A DNA stretch of 64,000 nt, taken from the NCBI GenBank assembly GCA_029747015.1, contig JAKOGI010000349.1:122501-186500 (forward strand), in the 5' to 3' direction. Below, one piece after another: positions 55,858 through 64,000 of this stretch. The position numbers and the translations under genes were made by a program. Below the pieces are notes generated by a model. The model searched no databases. It was given only the letters and a program-made list of their open reading frames with translations, and was not told the origin of the DNA. Positions within the stretch are counted from its first letter, which is position 1. Every line of letters begins with the position of its first letter. Source of the stretch: Carnegiea gigantea (lineage: Eukaryota > Streptophyta > Magnoliopsida > Caryophyllales > Cactaceae).

Positions 55858-58719
55858 TTAGGGTGGCTTGCCCACCTTTCTCATGCCTCTCTTGCTCTTG
55901 TAGCTGGGCTTGTCTTTACCTTTCAATATCAACAGTTTACCATCCTCCCTATAACTTCTAGAGTTATGGCCATACTGTTTGCAAACACTGCATCTAAGGG
56001 TTGAACTTCTAGTGAACCTCTTTCTCCTCTCACTTATGTCACTTCTCCTTTCGGAGTGGGGTTCGCCTCTCTTCAGTTGCACTTGAGGAGGGCCTATGCT
56101 AGGACAGTCTCTATCCTCCCAAAACATTGGATTAGATATGGGCTACATAATGACATCACATGCTACTTTTTATTTGTCAACAGTACATGCCTCATCAACA
56201 TATGATTCAAGGTTCTACCTCTCCCTAAGAATACACCTAATTGCATATTTATAGGGTATACTTGAGATATCCTGTACCTTCCAATCATAGGACTTTGAGT
56301 TGAGGTTCACTTTAAATTGGATGTTCGCTTCCACAACTTTAAATACCCCTCTACCAGCTGGGATAACTATACATATTCTACTTCGTATCTCAGTTTCCTT
56401 AAGCTTGAATGTGCCCTTAGGGCATAACTTTCCACTCCATCTATTAGCAACTTTAAATTTTTTTGCAATAGTACTCATGAATTTTTTTCCTCACTTCCTC
56501 CAACAATGTAAATATAAGCTTATACCTGAATTTTTCAATCTTCCCATTAAAAGACTCCACGAAGTTAGTGGTGTTGTTAGGGAATTTGGTGTCAGTAGGA
56601 AATGTGTACCTTGCCCACCATTGTTTTTCCTCATCACATAGCCATTCATAGGCTGCTTTTGATTCTTTCTTTATAGCCTCCATAGCTTGCTTGAAAACTT
56701 GCTTGCTGTATGCATTACATGCTATCCAGTGCAACTTTGCACCTGTAGAACAATTCATAGGCATTAGTTGTTTCAAAGACAGTGAGGTGAGGAATGCAAG
56801 TTTAAGCATAAACAGCTTGCAAATACATACCTGGGTGCTCTTTGATAAAGTTCCTATTGTAATGCACACAACATATCCTTCTTCTATACTCTGAAAAAAT
56901 GTCATTCAAAGTTGCTACCAATCCCTATAATAGAATACCAAAAAAAAAAAAAAATATAGTGTAAACACATAAAATACTCAACACACAGTTCAGGTATGCT
57001 GTATACCTTATGTTTGTATGAAATGAAGGTCATCTTGGATAAATCCACACCCTCAAGACGTAACCTCAAGGCCCTAAAAAAGTAGCCCAAGTTACTCTCG
57101 TCTTGTTGCCCAACTACACCATAGGCTATAGGAAAATAGCCATTATTTCCATCTAACCCAAAAGCTGTCAACAGCACCCCTTTGTATGGTCCCTTAGAAA
57201 ACACCCATCCACTCATATGAAGGGCCTGTAACCTCTTTTAAACCCTGTCATTATGTCTTCAAAGGAAATGAACAACCTCTTGAAGATTGGACTGAGTCAG
57301 GGGATTCAAAGATGCAGCCACAAATATTGCCTAAGTTTTGTTTCTTAATCTCTTCTATGTATGTAGGCAGTCTAACATAAGCCTCATCATACTTCCCTTC
57401 AACCATGCTTTCATTAATATTTTTACTGCTCTACATTTGTGTTGGGGAGTTGTTACTCCATACCTCTCCATACATAGCTGTTGCATAGATTGCACTGGCA
57501 AATAAGGGCTGGCTTTGTAATCAGTTAAGAGGTGCTCTGCAATCCGTCTATATGAAGCTATATAATTCTCAACTTCTCTTGGACATTTGCAGACATTCCT
57601 TAATGTTTTGACTTGCCAAGTGATACCATCACCAATTCTGCTTGCGTGAACCCTAAAATCACATTCTTTTCCTTTACACACTACAATGTGCTGTAGTCTA
57701 TCATTTTTAACCTTCTTCAAGCAAATACCCTATTGAATGACATACTCTCTAATGACTTTAGCCCATTGCTCTTTGTCAACAAACATATCACCAGCCTTGA
57801 TTGACACTTTCCCATTAGGATTCTTTGTCCACATGCTCCCATTCTGGTACACCTTGTTCCACGTGCTTGGAGTTGGCAGTCCATCATCATCAACATCAGT
57901 AACCTCAATGTGCTTAGTGATATCATCCTCTGCTGTAGGATGTAAGAATTGCTCTATGTTACTATCAATATCGTCATCATAAACTTTATCTGAATCAACT
58001 AATGACTCGTCACTACCATCAGAACCACCCTCAGAACCAACCTCAGAATCAATGTTATTCTGACTGTCTGCATCAGTCTCTTCTTCATGACTGCCACTCT
58101 CTTCTTCATCTTTATCATCCAAACCACTCTCACAGCTAACATCATAGTGTGAAGTACTTGTTGGTTGACTCAAACTTCTTAAATCATAAGATGAAAGCCC
58201 TTCAAGACCAACATCAATGTCCTCCAAGGATTCAAGAATAGGCTGTGAAGATTTTGAAGGTTGACATGAAGAAAGAGGCTGAGAAGTTAAAGGTTGTTGA
58301 GATGAAATAGGGATGCAGCCAGATAGATCAACAGTTAATAAAGGCCCCAAATTAAATCTTAAATCCCTAATTTTGAAAGTTCTGTCAGGCTCAGAAGATG
58401 AATGTTGTGCATGTGCAACAACAGTCTATTTAGGAGGGGATTTTGAGATATCAACTATAGATCTAAGCTGTTTGGGAGGAGAATTAGGTTGTACATGTTT
58501 CAACTGTGTAGGGACAAGTTTTATGAGTTGAACTAGAGATCTCAGGTGTCTCCCAGGAGAGTTAGGGAACGGACCAACAGATTTGAAAGGGGAAGGAGAC
58601 TTTTCTGAGCCCAAGTATGCTTTCCTTCTAACAAGTAAATTCTTGGGTTGGGTTTCTAGGGTTATAATCAATGAGTCAGCCCATTTTTTTAGCCTAGGAG
58701 GCAGATAGGAGGGCCTCAT
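55858..58719 (-). pseudogene. MULE transposase (MuDR type), splice sites kept, catalytic and zinc residues lost
   Basis: DDE-type transposase that would excise the MULE. Order from 58719: a Ser/Pro-rich N-terminus, an acidic region (58150-57950), the MuDR DNA-binding domain (IKAGDMFVDKEQWAKVIREY; then KKVKNDRLQHIVVCKGKECD, 57800-57660), the MULE catalytic domain (HMSGWVFSKGPYKGVLLTAF near 57190), an 82-bp intron (56925-57006) and a second (56743-56829), NNTTNFVESFNGKIEKFR near 56560, a SWIM-like segment (SYDWKVQDISSIPYKYAIRC near 56270) and a zinc-knuckle-like CSVCKQYGHNSRSY (~55990). The expected first catalytic Asp (L-x-L-D-G) is Ser; the expected SWIM and knuckle Cys/His are Tyr. Stops occur near 57733 and 57360. 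So it is an inactive but well-preserved gene. Confidence 0.8.
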
Positions 58720-58912
58720 ACTCCCAGGGCTAATTTGCTCAAACCAATCTTCACCAGACTTACAAACATGAGCATCATATTGGAGTACTTGTCCTTACTC
58801 TAATTCATGTTCAATGACATGGTGTTCTGTAGGCCCTTTAATGCTAAGCATAAAAATAGGAATCTATCCCTTAGCCTTTTTTCACAAACTAGACAAATGC
58901 ACTGTTGAATTC
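58720..58912 (-). other. 5' part of MULE transposase region
   Basis: The minus strand reads through stops into VCKSGEDWFEQISPGS, continuous with the N-terminal part of the transposase. Sirevirus B inserts here. Confidence 0.5.
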
Positions 58913-60515
58913 TAAGAGTACACGACCACAAGAGGGGGGTGAATTGTGGTGTCCGATTTTCTCCTATTTACTGACAAACAGCCTTAGACCCTGATTGCAG
59001 AGACTGTTTCTGAATGACGAATAGTCTTGGGCCTTGTTTACAGTGGCTGTTCCCAATTGGTTCAGAAGCGAAAATCAAGTAGATAAAAGCGGAAATAAAG
59101 CACACACGATTTTTACGTGAAAAACACCTCTAGCCCAACTGAGGTGTGAAAAACCACGACCTACCTCGTGTAGGATTTAACCACTTCACTAACGGGCTGA
59201 ACACGTTACAAAAGTAACACTCCTTGTTACAACTTGTAACCCACGTAACCTTCTTCTCTAAGACAGGTTACACCACATCCAAATCTCTCTAGATTGGACA
59301 CGTCCAAAGTCCACACGACTAAGGACACACTCACTCACTTTTGATCTGAGATCAAGGATACAAAACACCTTACTGGGGTGCTTCTGACTTAAGCAGATGT
59401 AAGGTACAATGAAGTCCTAGTATGCCAATAGTTTTGAAAGCTTAATTTTTGCACAATCTTGTCACGGTTTTTTTTTTTGAAATGTAGCTCCAGAAATCTC
59501 AATGTGTTTGTGAAAGAAACTGATTTTCCCCTTGTGTATCTCTGCCGAAAGGAGTGAAAAGATTTTCTTATTTAAGCAAGCAATCCCAACGGCTAACTCC
59601 TTCAAAAAAGATAGAAAAATCTTCTGATTTTAGCAGCTTAGAAGATTTCTTCAGATTTCCAACGGCTAGGAACAAAGAAGATAAGATTCTCCTAAAATAT
59701 AGGGATTTGATACTCACGGGATAAAAACTGATTAGCCACTTAATATAGCCGTGTAATTTAGCCCAAAAAAGGATAAAAATCTTGGTTTCAAAATTTGAAT
59801 CAATCATGGCCTAAAAATAAGGAATAAAGATTTTTCGGATTTTGAAAAAAATCTCTAGCAAAAAATGGTTTTGTAATCTGCTACATATATATATAATAAA
59901 TAATAATCTTTTTAGGACTTAACTAATCAGCCTAGGATTTCATAAAAGGATTCTTAGAACAGCCAGCCAACCAAAAGAAATTTTTAGATAAAACGGATGT
60001 GGCCGCTGCAGTTTCAGGAACACCCTAGGCACCCTGTTTGCAGGGTTGTTTGTAAATGGTGTTCTGAAGCAAATCTCGAAAACCATTTCAAGAAGTGTTA
60101 GATTGAGACCTTCAAGATTGGTATATTAACAAGAATCTAAAAGATAAAACCTAAATCAAGTTGAGACTTCTTGTTGTAAGAATTAGTCATCTTGTCGAGG
60201 ATGGATGTGCAACTCCAAACACCTTGGTCACCTTGATTACTCGGGTGATCTTGTATCGCTGAATGTAGGAACTTGGTCTTTAAGACTTAGTCAGCTGTTG
60301 TCGAGATTTGTTGTGTGCTGATCTTTGTGTCACTGAAGCTTGGAACCTGTTCTTAAAACTTGTTCTCAACATTTAGTAGACAGAACAGGTAAGTAGGATT
60401 AATACAAACAACTGTGTAGAACCTGTTTGGAGAGCTTGTTTGGAACAACATTACTCAAGCAAGTATGCTACACTTGGATTTGTTATCATCAAAACTTTAT
60501 ACAGTTAGTTCAACA
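58913..60515 (-). repeat. 3' LTR of Sirevirus B
   Basis: 1603 bp, TGTTGAATTC to TTCAACA. Carries GTTACAACTTGTAAC at 59226-59240 and the GCTTAAATAA site. Visibly more diverged from the two A LTRs than they are from each other. Confidence 0.9.
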
Positions 60516-60730
60516 ATTTTCCCCTTTTTGATGATGACAAACCAAGTGACCATATTGACAAGAAAAAGATTTTATTTTCGTAAGTGCCTTGAGTGCTGAT
60601 ATATATCCATACAGGTGCTAGGTCAGTCAAAAAACATATGTAAGTATAAAGACTAATGACTCAACCGTTCAACTCAACCAACCGTTCAACTCAACCTAGG
60701 TCCACTTATCTTCCCCCTTTTGGCATCATT
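60516..60730 (-). promoter_or_regulatory. Two polypurine tracts of Sirevirus B
   Basis: The minus strand has CATCAAAAAGGGGAAAAT next to the LTR (60516-60533) and GATGCCAAAAGGGGGAAGAT at 60709-60728. As in A, a short local duplication precedes the second tract (AACCGTTCAACTCAACC, about 60663-60697). Confidence 0.75.
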
Positions 60731-60931
60731 AAAAAGGTACAAACAACAGTCAGAACATGGTGTTTGCAAGTGAATCACAGAAGACATAGCAAGAGATAAG
60801 CAAGATATAACAGAACCAGATATGTCATTGAAAGTCCGGAAGGTGCAATACAACAAAAAAAAGGAAACACAGAAAGAGACGGGGAAGAGAACTCTAGGAA
60901 ACATCCGATGAGAATAGGTTACAAGGGTTGA

Positions 60932-62911
60932 TTATGGCTGCGGAGGAGGGAGTTTGGTAGCGAGGGAGGAGGGAAGGGCAAGGAGATCTTCATGAGGCTT
61001 GGCAGATAGCGCCTTCTCTTTTTCCAGGGCAGCCTTGACGGCTGTGAGCTCATCCTTAAGGCGGGAGTTATCCTCTAAAACAGCCTCAACTTTGACTGAT
61101 GACCTCCCAGAAACAGGAGGTCTGGGTGTTCGGCTCCCCTGTTTGGAGACCGAGCCCTCAACCAGAGTATATCCACACCCCATGAGGGTGTCACTCCCTA
61201 TCTCATCAATCACTTGAGCAGCCACCCTCCTTTTGAGCTCTATCCCAAAGTGCTCAAAAACCCTCGTCAGTAGAAAACCATACCCAAGATCATGTGCCCG
61301 GGTGGTGTTTGCAATACGCCCAATATGGCGGATCATAAGAACAGGAAGGTTGATGGGTTCCTCCCTATCCAAAAGATCCACCAGGCACTGATCAAGAGCA
61401 TCAGCCTGGTTTCTACCTTGACCTCTTGGGATGATGTTCTTTATGACAACCATAAAGAGCAGTTGGTGTAGAGAGGTCATCTCACCCTTCTTCACGGATG
61501 TGGGTGTTTGCAAGCCCTGATTTTGACTCAACCGCTGTGAAAGCTCCAGCAGCGTGGCTGTCCCTATGACAGACTTATCCTTCCTTACATACACATCAAA
61601 GCCAAGTGAGGGAACACCCAAAATCGTACCCAGAGTTTGTGCATCAAATTGCACCTGTGTATCACCAATTTTACTTATCACCACCCCTTCAGTGACAGCA
61701 CAATTGGCATAGAACTCAGCCAATTCTGGTACAGAACACCCCAGCTGGGTGTTCGTGAAGAGGTCCAGCCAGTTCTGGGCACGCAGCTTCTGTAGGAACA
61801 CCCCCAACCCCTGTTCCTCGAAAAATTGAACTCTCACTATCTTCCCCCTAACTACATTGCGCTTAAGCAGATGCACAATCTTGGTAGAAACAGGAGAGGC
61901 AGTAGACTTTTTGGCTCTTTTGGGGGGAGGAACAGAAGAAGCAGTCTCGGGTTTAGCTGATTTTGAGACTGGAGCAGTAGAGGTTTTTCTTTTGCGAGGG
62001 GGGAGAGTGGAGGTTTTCTTGGAAGGAGGAGGAGGAGATTGGGTTTGTTCTTCTGAGGACTCGGAGAACACCGGGGTCCCCTGTTCAAAGAGGGTGTTCT
62101 TAGTAGCAGAGGAATCTGAAGAATCCTCAGAGGAAGAGGAAATTTCCTCTATTACCGAAGTAGTTGATTTTGTGGTACGCGGAGTAGACTGAAAAGCAAT
62201 TCGGGTAGATTTGCGGGTTGATTGGGCAATTTTTGGAGGAGAGGGGGCTGAGGTTTTTGAGGTTTGAGGCCTTGGTTGTGGCCTTGATCTAGGCGTTCTG
62301 CTACGCCTAGCCACTGTTTTGACCCTTTTTCTCTTCTCTCCGGATTGAGGAACCGGAGTCACTGATTCGGTTGCTGCAGGAGGGATGTCCATGCCACTAC
62401 TTCCCCCTGCCTCAAGAGACTGCTCAGCCGAGTCTCCTTGAAGACCAACTCCCAAATCGTCCTTAAACACCTCCTCATAGGATTCAGACCTTGTTTCGGG
62501 TACTGTTTCTTTTTCAGGAAACAGCCCGAAAGAACAGGGCTCAAAGAAATCAAAGAAACCAACATGGGACTCAAAGGCTTCATCTTGGGACCCAAGATTG
62601 CCACCAATTTCCCCAGTTGAAGCAAAGTTCTGGGGACAAACAGTCGATCCCTCAAACACCACCAATTCCCAACCAAAATGGTATGGAATATCTTTCAAAC
62701 CCAAGCCCACTGATTTCAGGTCGACACTCTTCAAAAATCCAAAAGGTTTGAAGCTGATTGGGCGAGGAGGAGTGGAAGGTTTACCTTCTAGAATCGCTAT
62801 TAAAAATGGCGAGAAGGCAACAGGGGCAGGACCTGTTCGTGAGGCTGGTGCGGGTGTCCTGCTACCCTGAGATTTTGAACCAGAACTTCCAGAGCCGTTG
62901 AAGGAAGCCAT
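60932..62911 (-). CDS. Sirevirus accessory (env-like) ORF, copy B, intact
   Basis: 659 codons from MASFNGSGSSG (62911); the frame is open to an upstream Met at 63034, but the start matching copy A is preferred. Residues ~30-95: conserved block PFLIAILEGKPSTPPRPISF and GLKSVGLGLKDIPYHFGWEL. ~185-380: Ser/Thr/Pro/Lys-rich, with GEKRKRVKTVARRSRTPRSR, which looks like a bipartite nuclear localisation signal. ~390-600: a globular helical core (ELAEFYANCAVTEG, FDAQTLGTILGVPSLGFDVY, INLPVLMIRHIGRIANTTRA), similar in pattern to the putative plant transposon protein domain. ~610-645: a coiled coil (VEAVLEDNSRLKDELTAVKA). No signal peptide or membrane span is visible, so an envelope role is doubtful despite the env-like label used for ORFs at this position in Sireviruses. 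Function unknown. Confidence 0.85.
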   Translation of the reverse strand: MASFNGSGSSGSKSQGSRTPAPASRTGPAPVAFSPFLIAILEGKPSTPPRPISFKPFGFLKSVDLKSVGLGLKDIPYHFGWELVVFEGSTVCPQNFASTGEIGGNLGSQDEAFESHVGFFDFFEPCSFGLFPEKETVPETRSESYEEVFKDDLGVGLQGDSAEQSLEAGGSSGMDIPPAATESVTPVPQSGEKRKRVKTVARRSRTPRSRPQPRPQTSKTSAPSPPKIAQSTRKSTRIAFQSTPRTTKSTTSVIEEISSSSEDSSDSSATKNTLFEQGTPVFSESSEEQTQSPPPPSKKTSTLPPRKRKTSTAPVSKSAKPETASSVPPPKRAKKSTASPVSTKIVHLLKRNVVRGKIVRVQFFEEQGLGVFLQKLRAQNWLDLFTNTQLGCSVPELAEFYANCAVTEGVVISKIGDTQVQFDAQTLGTILGVPSLGFDVYVRKDKSVIGTATLLELSQRLSQNQGLQTPTSVKKGEMTSLHQLLFMVVIKNIIPRGQGRNQADALDQCLVDLLDREEPINLPVLMIRHIGRIANTTRAHDLGYGFLLTRVFEHFGIELKRRVAAQVIDEIGSDTLMGCGYTLVEGSVSKQGSRTPRPPVSGRSSVKVEAVLEDNSRLKDELTAVKAALEKEKALSAKPHEDLLALPSSLATKLPPPQP

Positions 62912-62933
62912 TTGAGCAAGAATTGGAGAGAGA

Positions 62934-63069
62934 TTAGGGTTTGAGTGAAAGGAAATTGCCGGGTATTCGAGAGAGAGAGAGAGGTGTGATGAGAGAGAGA
63001 GGCAAAGATTTGGAGATTTAAAGAGAGAGAGCATGCCAAATCTTTAAAGATTTACCCGTTACAACGGGT
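62934..63069 (-). promoter_or_regulatory. Conserved promoter-like module upstream of accessory ORF B
   Basis: Minus-strand order: ACCCGTTGTAACGGGT (63054-63069), the perfect palindrome AAATCTTTAAAGATTT (63038-63053), a TTTAAATC stretch, a CT-rich leader, then CAAACCCTAATC (62934-62945) and the ATG at 62911. The counterpart of 48180-48324 in element A. Confidence 0.55.
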
Positions 63070-63099
63070 AGATCATTACTAGCCACCCGCGCATGCCTC

Positions 63100-63365
63100 G
63101 GGAAGGAGGAAAATTTAAAGGCTAGACACAACTTGTTTCACATACTAACAATTAAGGAGCGTACCTGTTCTTGCTGCTTGATCTTGGAGGAGATTCAACG
63201 GTAATAAGATAATAAAGGTAATCATATTAAATTTAAACGAATGTCAGCAGCTGCAAATAATGCACATATACTAAAATAGCACAGAATTGATTGCAAACAA
63301 TTTTTATTAAACACATTGTACCTTCAACCTATGGAAGTTACAAACAGGGGGAGAGAACAAGGTAC
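63100..63365. other. Spacer between pol and accessory-ORF promoter in Sirevirus B
   Basis: Non-coding, alignable in parts with 48360-48670 of element A but without the AT microsatellite. Confidence 0.5.
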
Positions 63366-64000
63366 TTAGGTTGTTTCAATCAAATCTAGTTCAAGTGTAT
63401 TTTTCTCAAATTGATCTCTACTTAGCGCCTTGGTGAATATATCAGCAATTTGGTTTTCTGTGGCACAAAAATTCATTGAGATCAACCCTTTTTCAACATT
63501 GTCTCTTAAGAAATGATGACGTATGTCAATATGTTTAGTTCTTTTATGTTGACACGGATTTTTGGCAATATTAATTGCACTTGTGTTATCACAAAAAATA
63601 GGTATGCATCCAGTGTCAACACAAAAGTCTTTGAGTTGTTGTCTTATCCACAGTAATTGAGCACAACATGAAGCAGCTGCAATATATTCAGCTTCTGCTG
63701 TGGACATGGCAACTGAATGTTGTTTCTTGGTTGCCCAAGATACCAAACAAGGTCCAAGGAAATGAGCCATACCTGAGGTGCTTTTCCTATCAACCAAGAA
63801 TCCTGCATAGTCAGCATCAGCATATCCAACAAGATCAAAATTGCAACCTCTAGGATACCATAGAGCTAAATCAGGTGTATGCTTTAAATATCTTAGTATC
63901 CGTTTAACAGCCTTAAGATGAGTCTCTTTAGGGCAAGACTGAAAACGGGCACATAACCCAACACTGAAAACAATGTCAGGTCTACTAGCGGTGAGGTATA
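63366..64000 (-). pseudogene. 3' end of Sirevirus B pol (RT tail and RNase H), partial
   Basis: Partial because it runs off the window; a frame change near 63800-63840 relative to the 624-codon frame of A cannot be judged from this end alone. RNase H reads MSTAEAEYIAAASCCAQLLW, INIAKNPCQHKRTKHIDIRH and ends LDLIETT. It keeps the CAA codon that is a stop in element A. From about 63450 to 64000 it is nearly identical to 48760-49320. Confidence 0.8.

Larger units (their letters stand above)
42937..58912 (-). mobile_element. MULE (Mutator-like element) with MuDR-like convergent genes, interrupted
   Basis: A left terminus GGGGTAAAGTGTGAAAAAAT at 42937 with the TAAACGGTCCATTGTGGTT context resembles terminal inverted repeats of many plant MULEs. 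It carries a GRF zinc-finger ORF (plus strand, 43690-44049) and a MuDR-type transposase (minus strand, 55858-58719). Sirevirus A (44254-55350) sits between the two 3' ends and Sirevirus B enters upstream of the transposase at 58913. The other terminus is outside the window or lost, so the terminal repeat is unconfirmed. Confidence 0.65.
58913..64000 (-). mobile_element. Sirevirus-type Ty1-copia retrotransposon B (3' half; runs off the window)
   Basis: 3' LTR 58913-60515, two polypurine tracts, the accessory ORF 60932-62911 and the end of pol (63366 onward). Same orientation and layout as element A, but its LTR and accessory ORF differ clearly from A, whereas its RNase H segment is almost identical. 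The 5' LTR, gag and most of pol lie beyond 64000. Confidence 0.9.

Noticed and set aside
62934..62945. AAACCCTAA as a telomeric repeat
   Set aside because: A single unit in a leader, not an array; better explained as a telo-box-like promoter motif.

Overview
The window looks like plant nuclear DNA, probably from a eudicot, and consists almost entirely of transposable elements. The evidence is Ty3-gypsy chromovirus and Ty1-copia (Sirevirus-type) retrotransposons with initiator-Met tRNA primer sites, a TNP2-type CACTA element, a MuDR-type (MULE) element, an Athila/Tat-like non-autonomous LTR element, a tRNA-derived SINE and plant-type introns. I see no convincing host gene, rRNA, functional tRNA gene or CRISPR array. 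The only long coding regions that look undamaged are the 659-codon accessory ORF of the second Sirevirus (60932-62911) and a 119-codon GRF zinc-finger ORF (43690-44049).

Left part, 1-25.4 kb. An old transposon-type gene, tentatively of the plant mobile domain/Ulp1 class on the minus strand and rich in tandem repeats, is split by a minus-strand gypsy chromovirus (1568-22875, 5-bp flanking repeat ATCAG/ATTAG). That outer element is split in turn by a plus-strand gypsy element of the same broad family (5364-16850). After its 3' LTR the inner element carries a second primer site and about 360 bp of leader (16851-17210). The outer element has lost its reverse transcriptase core and RNase H at this junction, which points to a former tandem array trimmed by deletion.

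Middle, 25.4-37.5 kb. AT-rich sequence without genes contains a 109-bp SINE with a perfect 12-bp target-site duplication, microsatellites, an LTR-like block and a decayed minus-strand copia pol (28.9-31.8 kb). The copia relic is cut by an Athila/Tat-like LTR element (31787-37500) that keeps only gag traces.

Right part, 37.5-64 kb. This is a nested stack: a CACTA element (37501-42936) in the LTR of the Athila/Tat-like element, a MULE (42937 to beyond 58912) in the second gene of the CACTA, and two same-orientation Sirevirus-type copia elements (A, 44254-55350; B, 58913 to the window end) in the MULE. The MULE has a MuDR-like layout: a transposase on the minus strand and a GRF zinc-finger ORF on the plus strand, converging, with Sirevirus A between their 3' ends. 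Both Sireviruses carry an accessory ORF between pol and the 3' LTR. It is preceded by a conserved promoter-like module (palindrome, CCCGTTACAACGGG, CT-rich leader with a telo-box-like AAACCCTAA), which suggests it may be a separately transcribed, captured gene.

Most coding regions are broken by stops, frameshifts or G-to-A type changes at catalytic codons, as expected of methylated heterochromatic repeats. All family assignments come from reading translations and motifs by eye; no database search was run.
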